Source: Streptococcus sp. 29887
GTDB taxonomy: Bacteria; Bacillota; Bacilli; Lactobacillales; Streptococcaceae
DNA length: 64,000 nt
Direction of reading: 5' to 3'
Assembly: GCF_032595075.1 (NCBI RefSeq)
Contig: NZ_CP118735.1
Span: forward strand, 400,001-464,000
Positions 47,363 to 54,739 of this stretch are shown here, in pieces (within the stretch, counting starts at the first letter, position 1; every line of letters begins with the position of its first letter). A program made the translations under genes and the position numbers. The notes beneath the pieces were generated by a model. It saw only the letters and a list, made by a program, of their open reading frames with translations. It did not search any database and was not told the origin of the DNA.

Positions 47363-48232
47363 ATGTACCACGACACAGCACTAGCTTTTCTAAAAAAAGG
47401 CTATCAGGTCATTCCGTTAAGCCGAAAGACTGGCAATCCGATTATTAAATTTAAGGATATTCCGATAACAGAAGAGATTATCAAATCAGTCAATTGGTTT
47501 AATTGTGACTATGCCCTCTTGATGCGTGGCGTGTGGGCTATTGATATTGATACTCACAATATGGATGTGACGATTGCAGAAGGATTGAAATTTCTCTTAC
47601 GGTCGCAGAAAGCGGACTTGCTATCTGTTCTGTCCACTGACCAGAACGACTATGGCTTAGATGGGTATTCATCAATATTACGAAGCGAGTACAGGCGAGA
47701 ACTGATTAATAATTTTAACAATACATTTCTGGAATTAACTGCAAGCGGTGGGATGCATGTCTTATTTAAAAAGCGTGAAGATATACCCTATGCACAGAAA
47801 ATCGGAGTCATGCCTGGAATTGATATTAAGGCCAATGAAAACAACTACGTGAAGATATTTCCATCTGAAGGTAGAGAAGTGCTGCAAGCAGTCAAAGAAT
47901 TGCCGTATTACGATGGCATATTTGAACAGGAAGTTTTTAAACCGAAACAACAGATTATCACACAGTATTTTAGCGACTCATTGCCAACGAGTTTGAATGG
48001 TAGCCACGAAGGAAAAGAGGCCTATGACCGAATCATCACTGGAACGTGTATGAATCGGAACGACGATTTGTTTAAGGCGAGCTGCTGGGCTATTGAGAAT
48101 AATCAAAGTCTCGCAGATTTAATGGTCATCATTGGAACAGTCAAGGGCAGAGATGTATTCACACAAGAAGAATTTGAACGAACAATAGAATCAGCAAGAA
48201 GGAAGGTGAATTATGTCACTATCGGAACATGA
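47363..48232 (+). CDS. Bifunctional primase/polymerase (prim-pol/AEP) domain protein
   Basis: 289 aa. Prim-pol fold: FLKKGYQVIPLSRKTGNPI, catalytic acidic pair in WAIDIDTHN, and SGGMHVLF (SxH motif). The C-terminal part (NRNDDLFKASCWAIENN) is the usual helical PriCT-like region. Start at 47363 after AAGGGGG. It would prime or copy phage DNA. Confidence 0.82.
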   Translation: MYHDTALAFLKKGYQVIPLSRKTGNPIIKFKDIPITEEIIKSVNWFNCDYALLMRGVWAIDIDTHNMDVTIAEGLKFLLRSQKADLLSVLSTDQNDYGLDGYSSILRSEYRRELINNFNNTFLELTASGGMHVLFKKREDIPYAQKIGVMPGIDIKANENNYVKIFPSEGREVLQAVKELPYYDGIFEQEVFKPKQQIITQYFSDSLPTSLNGSHEGKEAYDRIITGTCMNRNDDLFKASCWAIENNQSLADLMVIIGTVKGRDVFTQEEFERTIESARRKVNYVTIGT

Positions 48233-48539
48233 CATACAATCGCAGATCCGCATGGAATTGGCCAAGTGTGGCTATCCAACTTTCCGTGCTAATGTGGGTA
48301 AAGTCCGCACGGCAGATGGACGCTATTTTGATACAGGTCTGCCAAGAGGGTTTAGTGACCTGTTTGGATTTAGACCAGATGGACAAATATTTTTTATCGA
48401 AGTAAAAAATGAAAAAGGTCGTGTGAGACCTGAGCAAGTAAAATTTATTGAAAGGATGCGTATTTCTGGCGCCTTAGCTGGTGTAGCTAGAAGTGTTGAG
48501 GATGCAAGGAGGATAATTGATGCAGATATCGATCGTTGA
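48213..48539 (+). CDS. VRR-NUC domain nuclease
   Basis: 108 aa, minimal stand-alone VRR-NUC. Catalytic signature ANVGKVRTADGRYFDTGLPRGFSDLFGF...IFFIEVKNEKGRVRPEQ; the D...EVK set is PD-(D/E)XK. Common in phages next to replication genes; may resolve branched DNA. Overlaps prim-pol by 20 nt. Confidence 0.85.
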   Translation: MSLSEHDIQSQIRMELAKCGYPTFRANVGKVRTADGRYFDTGLPRGFSDLFGFRPDGQIFFIEVKNEKGRVRPEQVKFIERMRISGALAGVARSVEDARRIIDADIDR

Positions 48540-48669
48540 TACCGTAGTTGGAAACAAGGGTTTCTATTGGGTGGAAGGTGACACGCTATTTTTAGCCAGC
48601 CATCTGACTGAAGAACAAAAGCAAAAATATATTGAACAAGTGAGGAAGAAGAATGGCAAAGAATTTTGA
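48520..48669 (+). CDS. Small phage protein, 49 aa
   Basis: MQISIVDTVVGNKGFYWVEGDTLFLASHLTEEQKQKYIEQ. AAGGAGG in the preceding gene gives the ribosome binding site. Overlaps VRR-NUC and MazG genes on both sides. Unknown. Confidence 0.6.
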   Translation: MQISIVDTVVGNKGFYWVEGDTLFLASHLTEEQKQKYIEQVRKKNGKEF

Positions 48670-48979
48670 AGAACTAAAAAATATGGTTGTCTGTTGGGCA
48701 TTTGAAAAAAATCTACACTTAGCTGACCCGAAAATCCAATGGATGCGAGTGACGGAAGAGGTCGGAGAAATCCAAGATGTACTGCTGAAACCGACAAAGT
48801 TTGAAAATCCTGAACGAGCACTAAAAGATGCGCTCGGTGATTCCTTGGTCACTTTGATTGTACTGGCCTATCAGTTGCGATTGGATTTGGTCGATTGTCT
48901 AGAAGTCGCATACGACGAAATCAAAGACCGTAAGGGACGGATGGTGAATGGTACGTTTGTGAAAGAGGAGGATTTGTGA
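48653..48979 (+). CDS. MazG-like nucleotide pyrophosphohydrolase
   Basis: 108 aa. EEVGEIQDVLL and KDALGDSLVTLIVLA are the MazG metal-binding helices (ExxE...ExxD type). May hydrolyse dNTPs or alarmones during phage growth. Overlaps neighbours at both ends. Confidence 0.8.
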   Translation: MAKNFEELKNMVVCWAFEKNLHLADPKIQWMRVTEEVGEIQDVLLKPTKFENPERALKDALGDSLVTLIVLAYQLRLDLVDCLEVAYDEIKDRKGRMVNGTFVKEEDL

Positions 48980-49263
48980 TGGGTGAGCCAAAAAGTTGGG
49001 CGTTAGCAAGTGTAGAAGGAAAAGAGGGGCAATTCGACAACGTAACCAAACCAAAACATTACCAAGGTAAGTATGGTTTGGAAGCTATCGAGGTTATCAA
49101 GAACTTCCTGACCGAGGAAGAGCTAAGAGGTTACTACAAGGGGAATGCCCTGAAATACCTACTTCGGGAGCGGAGCAAGAATGGCCTTGAGGACCTAAAA
49201 AAGCTAGGCAGATACCTGGACTGGCTAATCGAGGAGACGGAGAAAGCGAATGAAAGAAGATAA
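48979..49263 (+). CDS. DUF3310 phage protein
   Basis: 94 aa. Characteristic KPKHYQGKYGLEAIEVIKNFLT...YYKGNALKYLLRERSKNGLEDLKKLGRYLDWLIE. Sometimes annotated as nucleotide kinase; activity unproven. Start ATG 48979 (a GTG at 48976 is possible), overlapping the MazG stop. Confidence 0.8.
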   Translation: MGEPKSWALASVEGKEGQFDNVTKPKHYQGKYGLEAIEVIKNFLTEEELRGYYKGNALKYLLRERSKNGLEDLKKLGRYLDWLIEETEKANERR

Positions 49264-49537
49264 TCTATCGTTGATTATTGCAATAATTTTTGGGATTGCA
49301 TTGATAGCAGCATTGCTTGAAATCAATAGACTGGAATCCCGCGAACCTATCATCATCTACCGTGTCGGCAACGAAGGAATAGACATGTTCGGCAAGGTCA
49401 CGGCTAAGGATGTGGTTGACGGACATTACTATGTCGAGGTCAAGCCTTATGGTAAGTTCCTGGTGACCAGGGAGCAGTATGACAGCGTATCTGTCGGCGA
49501 TGAGATGCCTGAGTGGTTGAAAGGACGGAAGAAGTAG
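49250..49537 (+). CDS. Membrane-anchored phage protein, 95 aa
   Basis: One N-terminal transmembrane helix (LSLIIAIIFGIALIAALLEI, about residues 6-25) and a small beta-type domain (VTAKDVVDGHYYVEVKPYGKFLV), similar in layout to DUF1372 proteins of streptococcal phages. Assignment to that family is tentative. Confidence 0.6.
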   Translation: MKEDNLSLIIAIIFGIALIAALLEINRLESREPIIIYRVGNEGIDMFGKVTAKDVVDGHYYVEVKPYGKFLVTREQYDSVSVGDEMPEWLKGRKK

Positions 49538-49744
49538 ATGACGGTCGATGACATTATCACAACTTGTCACAAAATCAATACCAAGCCCAACATCCATCTG
49601 GGAGAGGTTCAGGATATGTACGAGTCCAAGGATGGACAGATGCGGTATTACGTTAACAGGGAGAATGGTGTGGCTTATTTGTACGCCACACAGAAAAGAG
49701 GTGAGTTTATATCGGTGGTAAACGAATCCAAGAGGATGAATTAG
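49538..49744 (+). CDS. Phage protein, 68 aa
   Basis: MTVDDIITTCHKINTKPNIHLGEVQDMYESKDGQ. Starts directly after the previous stop. Its 3' end overlaps, in another frame, the reading frame of the HTH protein that follows. Unknown. Confidence 0.55.
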   Translation: MTVDDIITTCHKINTKPNIHLGEVQDMYESKDGQMRYYVNRENGVAYLYATQKRGEFISVVNESKRMN

Positions 49745-50208
49745 ATTATATCCGTCATTTATACCAATACCCAGAGAACAGCACTGTCAAAAGTGTAACG
49801 GGACATCTAGGTATCTCTAGACGTGCTTATTATTACCGCAGGGAGAAAGCTGGCATTACCAAGAAGCATATTAGAGGCTGGTCGGATGAAGAGATTGCAT
49901 TTATTAAAAAGACATGCATCACGTTAACGATACAAGAACAGGCCGATGTACTAGGCAGAACGGTAAGTGCTGTAAAGAATAAGCGTTTCGAGATTGGCGC
50001 TGTACGATACCGTCAGAAACCTAGTCTAGAAGAAGTTAAAAAGTTGGCAAGGGCTGGTATGACCAAACGTGAGATTTCTAAAACGCTCGGAATCTCAATC
50101 AGTGCTGTTAGTTGGTATCTCTACCATTATGGTATTGATTTTGTAAAATGCGATGGGTCGCACGTTTGGCGGAATGACATGAAAACATTATTTGGAGGAA
50201 ACAGATGA
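49711..50208 (+). CDS. Multi-HTH phage protein without a canonical start codon
   Basis: Open frame from 49705 to the stop at 50206-50208, about 166 codons, no ATG, GTG or TTG until deep inside. The protein is convincing: three HTH-like segments (NSTVKSVTGHLGISRRAYYYRR, TIQEQADVLGRTVSAVKNKR with a Myb/SANT-like WSDEE lead, and MTKREISKTLGISISAVSWYL). It ends with an ATGA overlap into the next gene, a mark of real coupling. AGAGGTGAG lies upstream; I place the start at ATC 49711 only as a best guess. Loss of the start codon, a frameshift from the gene before, or a rare start codon are all possible. Confidence 0.5.
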   Translation: MGGKRIQEDELDYIRHLYQYPENSTVKSVTGHLGISRRAYYYRREKAGITKKHIRGWSDEEIAFIKKTCITLTIQEQADVLGRTVSAVKNKRFEIGAVRYRQKPSLEEVKKLARAGMTKREISKTLGISISAVSWYLYHYGIDFVKCDGSHVWRNDMKTLFGGNR

Positions 50209-50786
50209 AACAGAATGATTTTTACGAAGTGAACGGGTGTACGGAGTTTATACCTGTAACAATCAATGAAAGATACAATGACGGAGTTGATGTCACGATT
50301 CACGGTCCCATAAGGCCTTTTAGAACAACGGTTGAACAAGTGTATCAGTTTCAGAAACCACATGAACCACAAAAGGTTGTGATACCAAAATATGTATCTG
50401 AATGGATTGGTTACTGTAAGGCTAATGGCTTAACTTTGTTAGGAGCTATTGAACCAATATCAAAATTTGGTAAAGGACTTGCTGATACGTTCACAGGGGA
50501 ATTAAACAGATGCCTTAGTTGGGTGGGGTTTAATCAAAATGCTTTTGCTCGTGCATGGCTTGACGGCTACGAAGTGGAGGAGGAAAAGCTATATACAGTT
50601 GAAATACCTAACCCTAACAAAATTGGGAATGAAGTTAATGTGCTAATGATGAATGGCTTTAGGCAAGTAATTATCAAAAAAGAATTTGGTAATGACTGGA
50701 AGAAAGAAAAAGGTTTTCAGCTAACCGAGGAAGAAATTAAAAAGGACTTTGACTGGGCTTGGCAATTTGCGAAAGAGGTGGAGTGA
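50205..50786 (+). CDS. DUF1642 phage protein
   Basis: 193 aa. The first half contains a small beta domain (VNGCTEFIPVTINERYNDGVDVTI). The C-terminal part (AFARAWLDGYEVEEEKLYTVEIPNPN) is the hallmark of DUF1642 proteins of streptococcal phages. Function unknown. GGAGGAAACAG ribosome binding site. Confidence 0.78.
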   Translation: MKQNDFYEVNGCTEFIPVTINERYNDGVDVTIHGPIRPFRTTVEQVYQFQKPHEPQKVVIPKYVSEWIGYCKANGLTLLGAIEPISKFGKGLADTFTGELNRCLSWVGFNQNAFARAWLDGYEVEEEKLYTVEIPNPNKIGNEVNVLMMNGFRQVIIKKEFGNDWKKEKGFQLTEEEIKKDFDWAWQFAKEVE

Positions 50787-51121
50787 TGGATAAGTATTTA
50801 ATGTACGGAATTGTCATTTTAGGAATAATAGGTGTCGTGCTAAATACAGCCCTTATCTTGGTTTACGCTATAGCTATTAAAAATCTTGATAGTCAGCAAC
50901 AAAAATATAAAAATGAGATGAGACGGATATTCGGTTGGGATGAATATGACTGGAGTGAGAATTTTAATAGAGTTAAAAAAAGGTCAGAACGGTTATTAGA
51001 AGAGGTTGATGAGCTTAATAAATTACCTTTAATCATTCAAGCGAAGAAAGAGCAAACACTTAGACGTCTGATTCAGGAACAAGACCAAACGCAGGGAGAA
51101 ATCGAGAGGTTGAGTAGATGA
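50786..51121 (+). CDS. Membrane protein with coiled coil, 111 aa
   Basis: N-terminal transmembrane helix (MYGIVILGIIGVVLNTALIL), then a long charged coiled coil (VKKRSERLLEEVDELNKLP...). Overlaps the previous stop (GTGATGG) and the next start (ATGA). Unknown. Confidence 0.6.
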   Translation: MDKYLMYGIVILGIIGVVLNTALILVYAIAIKNLDSQQQKYKNEMRRIFGWDEYDWSENFNRVKKRSERLLEEVDELNKLPLIIQAKKEQTLRRLIQEQDQTQGEIERLSR

Positions 51122-51261
51122 AACAATTATTGAGGTCTATTGGATTTATTCTGATATTTTATTCGTTTGTCCCTAACATCATCCACGAGATGATGCTTGC
51201 TCAGAAGATAATGTTTGGATTAGGTTCTAGTTGGCTATTTTATGAAGGAGGCAGAAAATGA
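51118..51261 (+). CDS. Small membrane protein, 47 aa
   Basis: Hydrophobic MKQLLRSIGFILIFYSFVPN, a probable single or re-entrant membrane helix. ATGA overlaps on both sides make the frame credible. Unknown. Confidence 0.58.
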   Translation: MKQLLRSIGFILIFYSFVPNIIHEMMLAQKIMFGLGSSWLFYEGGRK

Positions 51262-51608
51262 TACCGAAGTTTAGAGCGTGGGATACCATCAAAAAAGCTA
51301 TGAGTGAGGTTGAAATAATTGTGTATACAGAGGAAAGAGTGTATCCTTTCTACTCAAAAGTAATCCGAAGATACATTCCATTTAGTGAAGCAATCCTCAT
51401 GCAGTCCACAGGGGTGTTTGATAAAAACGGCAAGGAAATTTTTGAGGGCGATATTGTTAGAATGCACTCAGGCGAGCTTTTACCAGTAAAGCTACACCAC
51501 GGCATGTTCGAACCTGTTTGTTATTACGCCAGCCGTGCCTTTGGGAGGGTTGGAAATGTTTTTGAAAATCCTGAGTTGTTAGAACACCCAGATTTTAGGG
51601 AGGGGTAG
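51258..51608 (+). CDS. YopX-family phage protein
   Basis: 116 aa. MIPKFRAWD...QSTGVFDKNGKEIFEGDIVRM is the YopX signature. Common in Gram-positive phages; function unknown. Confidence 0.85.
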   Translation: MIPKFRAWDTIKKAMSEVEIIVYTEERVYPFYSKVIRRYIPFSEAILMQSTGVFDKNGKEIFEGDIVRMHSGELLPVKLHHGMFEPVCYYASRAFGRVGNVFENPELLEHPDFREG

Positions 51609-51611
51609 GAA

Positions 51612-51995
51612 ATGGAAACTAGTATTTTAGGAGAGTTAAAAGCATTAATGGATTGCTTTCCTGGTTCATACATTAACCATAATCTTGAATTGATACTCAT
51701 ATCGATAACAAATACATATTTCAAAATTGAAGATTGTAAAGACAAACGTGATATAATTGCAAAATTATTAATGTGGTGCAGCAGAACGATTGTAAAAGGT
51801 CAACCATTTCGTAGCGAAAGTAGAAATAATGCATTTAGGAAGCTTGTCAAAATGTCTTTAAATCATTATTTAGGCACACTCTTTTCGAACGAAGGTATGG
51901 CCTTGATTTATCAAAGATTAGGCAATGGAATCAATCCAGAATTGACTTATAGATTTATTGACAGCGGTTTTGATTTGGAGGTACTAAATGACTAA
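51612..51995 (+). CDS. Hypothetical phage protein, 127 aa
   Basis: Largely helical, no recognised motif (LMDCFPGSYINHNLELILISITNTYF). GGGAGGGG precedes the start. Overlaps the next gene by 8 nt. Confidence 0.58.
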   Translation: METSILGELKALMDCFPGSYINHNLELILISITNTYFKIEDCKDKRDIIAKLLMWCSRTIVKGQPFRSESRNNAFRKLVKMSLNHYLGTLFSNEGMALIYQRLGNGINPELTYRFIDSGFDLEVLND

Positions 51996-52194
51996 CGAAA
52001 AACTAGGCGTGCTACTGGTCGATGTGCCAGAGCCGAGGCATGCAAAGTATAATTACTTAGAATATAGCGATGGAACTCACAGTATTTTCATGGCGGATAC
52101 AAAAGAAACGGTTAGGGCAGAGGCGATGCTTTGCACCCAAGAAGAAGCTCAGAAATACCCACAATTTCGGTGGGTAGCTTTGGAGGATTTATGA
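51988..52194 (+). CDS. Hypothetical phage protein, 68 aa
   Basis: MTNEKLGVLLVDVPEPRHAKYNYLEYSDGTHSIF. Small alpha/beta domain. ATGA overlap with the HTH gene after it. Unknown. Confidence 0.55.
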   Translation: MTNEKLGVLLVDVPEPRHAKYNYLEYSDGTHSIFMADTKETVRAEAMLCTQEEAQKYPQFRWVALEDL

Positions 52195-52721
52195 TTAAAC
52201 GGCATCGTTTTAGCAAACACGCACCGAAACCTGAGCCAGAACCGTATGCAGAAGGCACGTTGAAAGACTTACGGTTGAAGCTTGGTATGACGCAGAAAGA
52301 GCTTGCGGAACTATTGGAAGTCCCTAAAACAACTATATGCCATTGGGAACGCAAACATACCAATCCGCCTGATGTTATACATAAATTGCAGAAGATGCAC
52401 GAAGATACTAAAGACCATATCAAAGACGATGGTGTAGACATCATTGAAAAACTCAGTTACCTTAAACATCGGCTCGGAATATCATATGACAGCTTGGCTC
52501 AATTGGTTGGAGCTAGCCATGGAACGTCTGTCAAAGATTGGATGGACGGTGCAAAACCAAAGTTGAAATATGTAGCAGAAATCAATCGCATGTATGATGA
52601 GTTAAAAGGCCAACACCGACCGAAACCCCGAAAACACCGACCGACTTTTTGTCAGCTAGACCCGCTGGACAAGACTTCGTGGAAAGCGGAAATTGAAAAT
52701 CCGGTTATTGCGTGGCGATGA
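52191..52721 (+). CDS. Double-HTH phage regulator
   Basis: 176 aa. First XRE HTH (LRLKLGMTQKELAELLEVPKTTICHWERKHTNPP) and a second, degenerate one (LKHRLGISYDSLAQLVGASHGTSVKDWMDG). Start at 52191 (MIKRHRF, GGAGGA upstream). May control the switch to late genes. Confidence 0.7.
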   Translation: MIKRHRFSKHAPKPEPEPYAEGTLKDLRLKLGMTQKELAELLEVPKTTICHWERKHTNPPDVIHKLQKMHEDTKDHIKDDGVDIIEKLSYLKHRLGISYDSLAQLVGASHGTSVKDWMDGAKPKLKYVAEINRMYDELKGQHRPKPRKHRPTFCQLDPLDKTSWKAEIENPVIAWR

Positions 52722-53296
52722 GTCTAGTTAATATCGCTAATGATTGGGTTTTCCGTAAGTCGTGGAGCAATGTATTAAATATTGAGATTGACAAGTGGGT
52801 GACAGATGAAGCGCTAGCTTTACTTGAATACCAGATACCGAAGAATGCTTTTGGAAAAAGCGTCAGGAGCGGTGTCTTAAAGAGTGGCATAGGGGTGTAT
52901 CTAAAGCATTTGTCCAAGGACGAGGCGAACGAACAAGGTTTCACAGACATCATGCTAAAAGTGCAAAAGTCTAGACCTAAAGAATTAATGGGCTTGAAAC
53001 CCGATTTTAAAATCCCGGGTATTGATGGCTATGTCGTCAAAAATATGCTTTATTGCAGATGGGTTGAGGACAAGAAGTCTTTCTGGTTTGTGGTCGATAT
53101 TGACGTAGAAAACGTTCGAGAGTTTGCGATTAAGCTGCACAAGTTGTTTTTGAACGGTACATATTTAGATGATGTCTATGTTGGTTTTTCGAAAGAAGCG
53201 ACAACCAGGCTAGCCTACGAAATTGCTTTAGAACTCAGAAAATGCGGTTGCTTGGAGTTTATGGGCTACAACGAAAACATATTTAAGGGTTTGTGA
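52718..53296 (+). CDS. Hypothetical phage protein, 192 aa
   Basis: MSLVNIANDWVFRKSWSNVLNIEIDKWVTDEALALLEYQ. Mixed fold, no membrane segment. ATG at 52718 overlaps the previous stop. Last gene before the large structured non-coding block. Confidence 0.6.
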   Translation: MSLVNIANDWVFRKSWSNVLNIEIDKWVTDEALALLEYQIPKNAFGKSVRSGVLKSGIGVYLKHLSKDEANEQGFTDIMLKVQKSRPKELMGLKPDFKIPGIDGYVVKNMLYCRWVEDKKSFWFVVDIDVENVREFAIKLHKLFLNGTYLDDVYVGFSKEATTRLAYEIALELRKCGCLEFMGYNENIFKGL

Positions 53297-53795
53297 TTGT
53301 AACAGGTCACAAGCTTATTACCCGAATGGGTAAAATAAAAAAGAGGAAACAATATCAAGACTAATCTAACCGAAACGTTTTTGTCAACACTTTCCTAGTT
53401 TTGGTTAGTAGGAAACAATAGATATCTGGGCGGAGACCTTTTTCCGTGGTCAAGAATTGTCTCTAAAAAGAAAGGTTAAAAATGGTGAATATATGACAAA
53501 TAAACAGACAGAAAGAGAGGCGCTCAGGGGCTAACAACCCCTGAGACCTAGCGATAGGTTTCACGTTTGTCGACCCATGTAAACTCATAGGTCGCCCTCT
53601 ACATATTTCTTGAAATTTCTGTCATTTGTATTCTCCAAGCTTATGCTGTGCTATGAGAATGTGCTATCCAGTGAAGAGCCGACTGTCTGAGTGTAACTGG
53701 CTCATGGTATCTCAATCTTATGTTAAAGACGGATACTTTTCTACTGGCTTACTAACTGTGAAAGGTTAGTAAGTCATTCTGCCAAAAATAAATTT
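53297..53795 (+). ncRNA. Candidate structured RNA region
   Basis: About 500 nt with no credible gene and dense, strong inverted repeats. Seen: TTACCC/GGGTAA (53317-53332); CTAACCGAAAC (53366-53376) complementary to 53398-53408, lying in the loop of TTTCCTA/TAGGAAA (53391-53414), a possible pseudoknot; a multi-branched element 53507-53623 closed by GACAGAAA/TTTCTGTC with three hairpins, one with a GCGA tetraloop; an 11-bp hairpin at 53746-53775. Extent and promoter are uncertain. Function unknown. Confidence 0.5.
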
Positions 53796-53810
53796 AAAAG
53801 GAGGATTCCT

Positions 53811-53990
53811 TTGTAGATTAAAGTCACATTATTGGGCCAATGGCAGTACGGTCAGCCACAAATAACATTTAACTTTACAGTCGTTGTCTTCTCGCAGATT
53901 GTGGTAAAGCGAGAAGGAATACCGCAAATAAAGAAAGGAATCAATCTTAAATATTTCACCGTCCAAGGACCCTATTGCGGTACGGGTTGA
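53811..53990 (+). pseudogene. Small phage gene with TAG at codon 2
   Basis: An ideal AAAAGGAGG site (53796-53804) is followed by TTG (53811) and at once by TAG, then 57 open codons in the same frame (IKVTLLGQWQYGQPQI...YCGTG, stop 53988). The protein looks real (hydrophobic FNFTVVVFSQIVV core, basic end). Either the gene is inactivated by a nonsense change, it starts at the ATT 53817, or it is a start-stop regulatory element. Confidence 0.45.
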
Positions 53991-54070
53991 GGACAAAATA
54001 AAAAAGCCAGCACACTTGTACTGACTGTGAGTAAAACCTAAAACTATTATATCACAAAAGGAGTACGGCA

Positions 54071-54511
54071 GTGCGGTTATTTAAAGAAATAGATAAGTAT
54101 TTTACGAAAAAGAACGCTTACGAAGTGCTAGAATTATACAGACGGTACGCCAGAATGGCTGGCGAGGAATACACACCAAAATTGACCGCCACGTACTCTT
54201 TTGAACCAAAATCAAGTGGATTTACTAACAAAGCTACTGAAATTCAGGTCACGAATAGAGTTGCTGCGTGCGACGAGTTAGAAGAAATCACCAAAGCGAT
54301 TAACAGAGTTATAGACCCGTACATTAGGCAGATACTGATTGAGAAGTATTGCAAATGGCACATTAAGCAAGATAAAGCTATCTATACCGATTTAGGGTAT
54401 TCTGAAAGCGAGTTTTATCGTATGCTCGAGCGTGGAGCGATTGAGTTCGCCGAGAATTACCGTGGTGGTGAGTTACTGGTCTTTCGTAAGTTTTTGGGAG
54501 ACATTTGCTAG
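54071..54511 (+). CDS. ArpU-family late transcription regulator
   Basis: 146 aa, GTG start after AAAGGAG. ArpU family (RRYARMAGEEYTPKLTATYSF, IDPYIRQILIEKYC, YSESEFYRMLERGAIEFAENYRGG), sigma-like helical proteins that activate packaging and lysis genes. Its position just before the late region agrees. Confidence 0.82.
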   Translation: MRLFKEIDKYFTKKNAYEVLELYRRYARMAGEEYTPKLTATYSFEPKSSGFTNKATEIQVTNRVAACDELEEITKAINRVIDPYIRQILIEKYCKWHIKQDKAIYTDLGYSESEFYRMLERGAIEFAENYRGGELLVFRKFLGDIC

Positions 54512-54649
54512 TAACTTGCAAGTGAATGAGCGTTTTTATGTAGTAAAATAGTATTATCGGATACCGAGAAGAGATATGTATTTACATTTTTCAGTCATTA
54601 TTAATTGACAACCAATCTCCTTAGAAAATCGAACTCGGTATCTATTTCG

Positions 54650-54739
54650 GGAGAGTTGGCAGAGTTGGTCGAATGCGCCCGTTTGCTAGACGGGTGGCCG
54701 CCTACGTGCGGTCCGTGGGTTCGAATCCCACACTCTCCT
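54650..54739 (+). tRNA. Phage-encoded tRNA-Ser (GCT)
   Basis: Acceptor GGAGAGT (54650-54656) pairs with ACTCTCC (54732-54738). Anticodon stem CCCGT/ACGGG with loop TTGCTAG, anticodon GCT. Long class II variable arm (GGCCGC/GCGGTC) and T-arm GTGGG-TTCGAAT-CCCAC. Position 73 is T instead of the G normally needed for serine charging, and CCA is not encoded. Confidence 0.9.
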
